Assembly: GCA_946539945.1 (NCBI GenBank)
Contig: CAMNHX010000016.1
Location: 1 to 10,453, forward strand
Direction: 5' to 3'
Source: an uncultured Desulfobulbus sp.
GTDB lineage: Bacteria; Desulfobacterota; Desulfobulbia; Desulfobulbales; Desulfobulbaceae
DNA: 10,453 bases
Shown here piece by piece: positions 8,037 to 10,453 of the stretch. The position numbers and the translations under genes are program-made. The stretch's first letter is position 1; each line of letters opens with the position of its first letter. The notes under the pieces were generated by a model. The model had not been told where the DNA came from and did no database searches. It was given only the letters and a program-made list of their open reading frames with translations.

Positions 8037-8693
8037 TCAAATTGCAAGGTAAGACTTGCAGAACAAAACAAGCAGCGTCACAAGAATGAAGACTGCGCCC
8101 ATAAAACCAGCAAGAATCCAGGCCAGAACGCGCAGCGGCTGGTCATATTTGGGATGGCTGATGCCAAGAGTTTGCAGCAAGGACCAGAAGCCGTGGCTGA
8201 TATGCAATAACAGGGCAGCCAGACCAATCAGGTACAGAAGCGCCTGCGGGCCGTGCAGCACTTCGACGACAAAGACAGAGATGGGCTTCTCCACCGTTTT
8301 TTCCGGGAAGTGGAAGTTCACCAAGTGCAGCAGGATGAACAGCAGAATAATGATACCCGTGTAGGGCATGGTTTTGGAACCCCAAGTCCGACCGCCAGCG
8401 CTGGTCTGTACAGCGTACTGGCTGCCACGGGCCGCACGGTTCTCGAAAAAGAGGTAACCGGCAGTGATGATGTGCAGGCAGAAGACGGCGAGCAAGCAGA
8501 TTTCAAAGAGCGGAACCAGCGGCCCCATGGAGTGGAGGTGATGGGCGTAGCTGTTAAAAGCCTCGCCGCCCCAGAACACGGAGCTGTTGCCGAGCGCATG
8601 CACCAGCAGGAAGCCTCCTAACAAAAAGCCGGTGATCGCCATGATGTACTTCTTGCCCAAGGATGACTTGAAAGTTTGGATGAACCAACACAT
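8037..8693 (-). CDS. frdC: Fumarate reductase / succinate dehydrogenase cytochrome b subunit (membrane anchor)
   Basis: The 218-residue membrane protein is of the single-subunit diheme type that reacts with menaquinone. Five hydrophobic segments are visible, near 17-38, 58-83, 110-128, 143-166 and 185-212. Histidines inside helices suited to ligate two b hemes are His32 (LLVHALGN), His74 (CLHII), His123 (LLHLVN) and His164 or His167 (LLHISHGFW). The start SLGKKYIMAITGFLLGGFLLVHALGN is typical of this family. ATG 8693 is chosen because the frame extends to 8957 only through sequence without family character, part of which is a terminator hairpin; an AAGGGGG ribosome-like site lies about ten bases upstream. 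First gene of frdCAB, it anchors FrdAB and passes electrons between menaquinone and the iron-sulfur subunit. Confidence 0.93.
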   Translation of the reverse strand: MCWFIQTFKSSLGKKYIMAITGFLLGGFLLVHALGNSSVFWGGEAFNSYAHHLHSMGPLVPLFEICLLAVFCLHIITAGYLFFENRAARGSQYAVQTSAGGRTWGSKTMPYTGIIILLFILLHLVNFHFPEKTVEKPISVFVVEVLHGPQALLYLIGLAALLLHISHGFWSLLQTLGISHPKYDQPLRVLAWILAGFMGAVFILVTLLVLFCKSYLAI

Positions 8694-8756
8694 AGCTGCT
8701 TTTCCCCCTTGCTGTGAGAATGGATAAAAAACGGCCAAGACAACGGAACGATTCTT

Positions 8757-8785
8757 CCTTACCAGCCTCGAAAGAGGCATGTCAA
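8757..8785 (-). promoter_or_regulatory. Candidate promoter of frdCAB
   Basis: On the minus strand a perfect TTGACA (8785-8780) lies about 87 bases before the frdC start. The hexamer 17 bases on is GTAAGG, a poor -10, so activator help would be needed if this is a promoter. The spacer contains a perfect 5-base inverted repeat (GCCTC-TTTC-GAGGC, 8778-8765) that could be an operator. It is downstream of the terminator at 8877-8913, as expected for an independent operon. Confidence 0.35.
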
Positions 8786-8876
8786 GCAAAAATCCCTGCG
8801 CCAAATGCAAGACAGGAGAGCCAGAAAGTGGCCGGAGGCTTTGAGGCGGGTGCGCTCTGAATACACGCGGCGCAAG

Positions 8877-8913
8877 AAAACCTGCCGGAATTGAGCGGTT
8901 CAGTTCCGGCAGG
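8877..8913 (-). terminator. Rho-independent terminator between pilY1 and frdCAB
   Basis: Arms CCTGCCGGAA (8881-8890) and TTCCGGCAGG (8904-8913) pair perfectly over ten bases around a 13-base loop. On the minus strand the stem is followed by TTTTC (8880-8876) and TT. The U-run is short, so termination may be moderate. It is the second minus-strand terminator-like structure after pilY1. Confidence 0.65.
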
Positions 8914-8963
8914 CAGGGCAGGGTGAATACGGTTTTTGGGACACCTTCCGTTTTCACTTTTTA

Positions 8964-8994
8964 GACTTTTACCGTGCTATCGCACTGAAAAGTC
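8964..8994. repeat. Palindromic intergenic repeat, copy 1
   Basis: A 31-base two-tier hairpin: outer arms GACTTTT and AAAAGTC, inner arms GTGC and GCAC, loop TATC, with ACC and TG as internal bulge. It is 55 bases from a diverged second copy at 9050-9078. The inner stem and bulge are identical in the two copies, while the outer arms differ by paired changes. Confidence 0.6.
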
Positions 8995-9049
8995 ATTCTG
9001 AATGAAGCGAAACGAATCTCCTGCCGCCTTCCCGGTATTCTCCATGACT

Positions 9050-9078
9050 GCTTTCACCGTGCTGGCGCACTGGAAAGC
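9050..9078. repeat. Palindromic intergenic repeat, copy 2
   Basis: A 29-base structure with outer arms GCTTTC and GAAAGC, inner arms GTGC and GCAC, loop TGGC and the same ACC/TG bulge as copy 1. Relative to copy 1, two outer pairs change from A-T or T-A to G-C or C-G on both sides at once. The adjoining 9080-9105 has another small stem, AGCGC-TTC-GCGCT. Confidence 0.6.
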
Positions 9079-9116
9079 CTTCAGCGCTTCGCGCTTCAGA
9101 GTGACAGGAGGGGAGC

Positions 9117-9218
9117 ATGACTGCCAAGGGCAAGGGGAAGATGAAAGCGAAAAGTCCAGAAACGAAAACCGCTGAAAAAGGAGCGGGGCAGACCCGCAGG
9201 TCTGCCCCGGTGTGGTAA
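9117..9218 (+). CDS. Possible 33-residue lysine-rich small protein (doubtful)
   Basis: The only plus-strand candidate. ATG 9117 is preceded by AGGAGG with five bases between, a near-ideal ribosome site. The peptide starts MTAKGKGKMKAK, is very basic (nine lysines, two arginines) and ends with TAA at 9216. Against it: the 3' half runs through the pilY1 terminator hairpin, I found no promoter, and the purine-rich strand could give this composition by chance. Confidence 0.2.
   Translation: MTAKGKGKMKAKSPETKTAEKGAGQTRRSAPVW
9175..9209 (-). terminator. Rho-independent terminator of the pilY1 gene
   Basis: Arms CGGGGCAGACC (9184-9194) and GGTCTGCCCCG (9199-9209) pair perfectly over eleven bases around a four-base loop. 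On the minus strand the stem is followed by CTCC and TTTTT (9179-9175). It lies about 120 bases after the pilY1 stop. The four bases between stem and U-run make it slightly atypical. Confidence 0.7.
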
Positions 9219-9250
9219 TTCCGAACCACGGCGTTTGCCGTTCAGGAGGA

Positions 9251-9274
9251 GGGGCGCAAACAGAGATGCGCCCC
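9251..9274. other. Hairpin downstream of pilY1
   Basis: Arms GGGGCGCA (9251-9258) and TGCGCCCC (9267-9274) pair perfectly over eight bases with an eight-base loop. There is no U-tract on either strand, so it is more likely a 3' end stabilising structure or part of a tandem terminator than a terminator itself. It lies 57-80 bases after the pilY1 stop. Confidence 0.5.
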
Positions 9275-9330
9275 TGTGGCAAATTTCAGGAACACTGGGG
9301 GAAGTCCCGCCAAAGTCCCGGATTGCCCAC

Positions 9331-10453
9331 TTATTGGCTGTTCCTCTCCACTCCGTCGCTTTCCTCCCAAGAGACGCGCTTGCCCTTCAGCGTGTTCTCG
9401 TATTCGGTCGGTGGCTTCACGAGTTTGCCTGTGGAAAGCTGGGCCGTGGGCTGACCACCGGGGAGGGACACGTCGCTCGCTATGCCGGCTCCCAACTGGA
9501 CAGTGGCAGAGACCTGCTGCTGCACCGAGGGGGGCGTGCCACTCGTGCCCGTGCCACTCACATACACAATCCTGGAACCGAAAACACGGGTAAAGGGATT
9601 GGCTGTACCGGTACGGTAGTCCAGAGCGTAGAGCGCACTCTGTCCCAGACCCTGGCAGGGATCGTCACTGGGCTGGAAGACAGTGGTAAAGAGGATGCCA
9701 CCAGTCAGAGCGGAGCGGGTCAGGTTTCTGGTACTCGGATCCTCTGGATCCGTGCTGAGCAGACCCGGAATGGACCGCTTCCAGCCAGCCGCATCGCCCA
9801 TGGCATCGTTCAGCAACTCGCCAAAGGTGGTGAGCGTGCCTGATGGACCAGTTACGCTGGGGATCAGTGTGCCGTCGGTATATACGCCCACATCGGAAAC
9901 GTTCAGCAAGCTGCTGTCCGCAACAGGCAGGGTGACAGTGGTGTTGGTGTCCTGCACATTTTGCTTGTCTTCAGGCGTTGCCAGGGGATCCTTGACACCG
10001 TAGAGGTAATGCTTGTCTGCGGTCAGCTTGTCCGGCATATTCCAGTAGCGACCTGTGCCAAAGTACACCCACTTGTTGCCCCTGCCGTCAAAGCTGCCCA
10101 TGGGTTGGGCAGAAACCGGCAGCCCGGTTTTCACCAGGGTGTTGAGGGTCCAGCCGGCCATGTCAAAGCTGTTGTTGAAGTCCAGCTTCATGAAGGCTCC
10201 GCTGTCCGTGCTGTGGTTTCCTTTCTTGCCGGGATCAGTTGCCACCACGCCCGTGTAGGCTGCATCGCTCATGGCATCAAGCTGCCAGTCCATCACTGAA
10301 GGATTGCCCATAAAGCTGTTGGCGATCTTGGTGTCGCAGGCCAGCACCTTGAACTCTGCCCCGGTCTGGATGGGCTGCAGCGTGCAGTCCTTGGGCAGGC
10401 TGCTGGGCGTGATGCCGGTTTTGGTGCGCAACTGGCTCAAGTCAAAGAGGTAC
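9331..10453 (-). CDS. PilY1/PilC-like type IV pilus tip protein, C-terminal part (5' end outside window)
   Basis: The frame is open from the right edge to a stop at 9331, giving 373 residues of the C-terminus. Methionine-like starts near 10440 are internal: that codon is TTG and the frame continues upstream with YLFD. The sequence has the marks of the PilC/PilY1 beta-propeller domain: FDGRGNKWVYFGTGRYW followed by HYLYGVKDP, then GWKRSIPG, GGILFTTVFQPSDDPCQGLGQSALYALDYRTGTANP. In other bacteria PilY1 is an exported calcium-binding protein at the type IV pilus tip that promotes pilus assembly and adhesion. The signal peptide, N-terminal adhesin part and any calcium site are outside the window. 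It is followed by its own terminator and appears unrelated in function to the frd operon. Family assignment rests on motifs recalled by eye. Confidence 0.82.
   Translation of the reverse strand, partial: YLFDLSQLRTKTGITPSSLPKDCTLQPIQTGAEFKVLACDTKIANSFMGNPSVMDWQLDAMSDAAYTGVVATDPGKKGNHSTDSGAFMKLDFNNSFDMAGWTLNTLVKTGLPVSAQPMGSFDGRGNKWVYFGTGRYWNMPDKLTADKHYLYGVKDPLATPEDKQNVQDTNTTVTLPVADSSLLNVSDVGVYTDGTLIPSVTGPSGTLTTFGELLNDAMGDAAGWKRSIPGLLSTDPEDPSTRNLTRSALTGGILFTTVFQPSDDPCQGLGQSALYALDYRTGTANPFTRVFGSRIVYVSGTGTSGTPPSVQQQVSATVQLGAGIASDVSLPGGQPTAQLSTGKLVKPPTEYENTLKGKRVSWEESDGVERNSQ

Larger units (their letters stand above)
8694..9330. other. 637-base gene-free region between pilY1 and frdC
   Basis: No convincing long coding region is present on either strand: frames of 68-105 codons here start at non-ATG codons or run through hairpins and repeats. 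From the pilY1 side it holds a hairpin without a U-tract (9251-9274), a terminator (9175-9209), a 33-codon ORF on the opposite strand, two palindromic repeats (9050-9078 and 8964-8994), a second terminator (8877-8913) and the candidate frd promoter. Confidence 0.7.

Noticed and set aside
8780..8810. Possible sigma-54 promoter (TGGCGC then TTGC) upstream of frdC
   Set aside because: The GG and GC elements are 13 bases apart rather than the required 10.
8694..8957. N-terminal extension of frdC to 8957
   Set aside because: The extension crosses the terminator hairpin and the candidate promoter, and the family start motif begins at ATG 8693.
1..10453. tRNA, rRNA, CRISPR arrays, or IS transposase genes
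   Set aside because: No tRNA-like cloverleaf, rRNA sequence, regularly spaced repeat array or transposase motif was seen on either strand.

Overview
The window looks like chromosomal DNA of an anaerobic sulfate- or sulfite-reducing bacterium of the Desulfovibrionaceae type. That placement is an inference from gene content (menaquinone-type fumarate reductase, stand-alone HdrCBA, a KamA-family aminomutase, PilY1) and moderately high GC; no rRNA or other marker is present. Every convincing gene lies on the minus strand, so transcription runs from high to low coordinates.

In transcription order: (1) the 3' part of a large PilY1-like type IV pilus tip/adhesin gene enters from the right edge and stops at 9331. 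(2) A 637-base gene-free region (8694-9330) holds two rho-independent terminator hairpins, a third hairpin without a U-tract, two copies of a small palindromic repeat whose arms differ by compensatory changes, a doubtful 33-codon lysine-rich ORF on the plus strand, and a candidate promoter. (3) frdC-frdA-frdB (8693-5204) encodes a complete three-subunit fumarate reductase/succinate dehydrogenase: a five-helix cytochrome b, a covalent-FAD flavoprotein and a three-cluster iron-sulfur protein. It ends in a strong terminator at about 5130-5163. (4) A KamA-family radical SAM aminomutase (5089-4022) starts just after that terminator. (5) An A+T-richer stretch holds an unrecognised 239-residue protein with a winged-helix look (3850-3131). 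It is followed by a decayed second copy of the kamA 3' end (about 3115-2888), with an internal deletion, a frameshift and stop codons. (6) hdrC-hdrB-hdrA (2647 to the left edge) are joined by two ATGA stop/start overlaps. They encode the electron-bifurcating heterodisulfide-reductase-like module; hdrA runs off the window after 387 codons.

Functionally, the frd operon links the menaquinone pool to fumarate/succinate. The hdrCBA cluster is a cytoplasmic flavin/iron-sulfur module that in relatives couples ferredoxin, NADH or hydrogen to a thiol/disulfide pair. Their proximity suggests related redox roles, but the sequence does not show that they work together. The least explained part is the kamA / unknown ORF / kamA-remnant arrangement, which looks like an insertion into, or decay of, a duplicated kamA.
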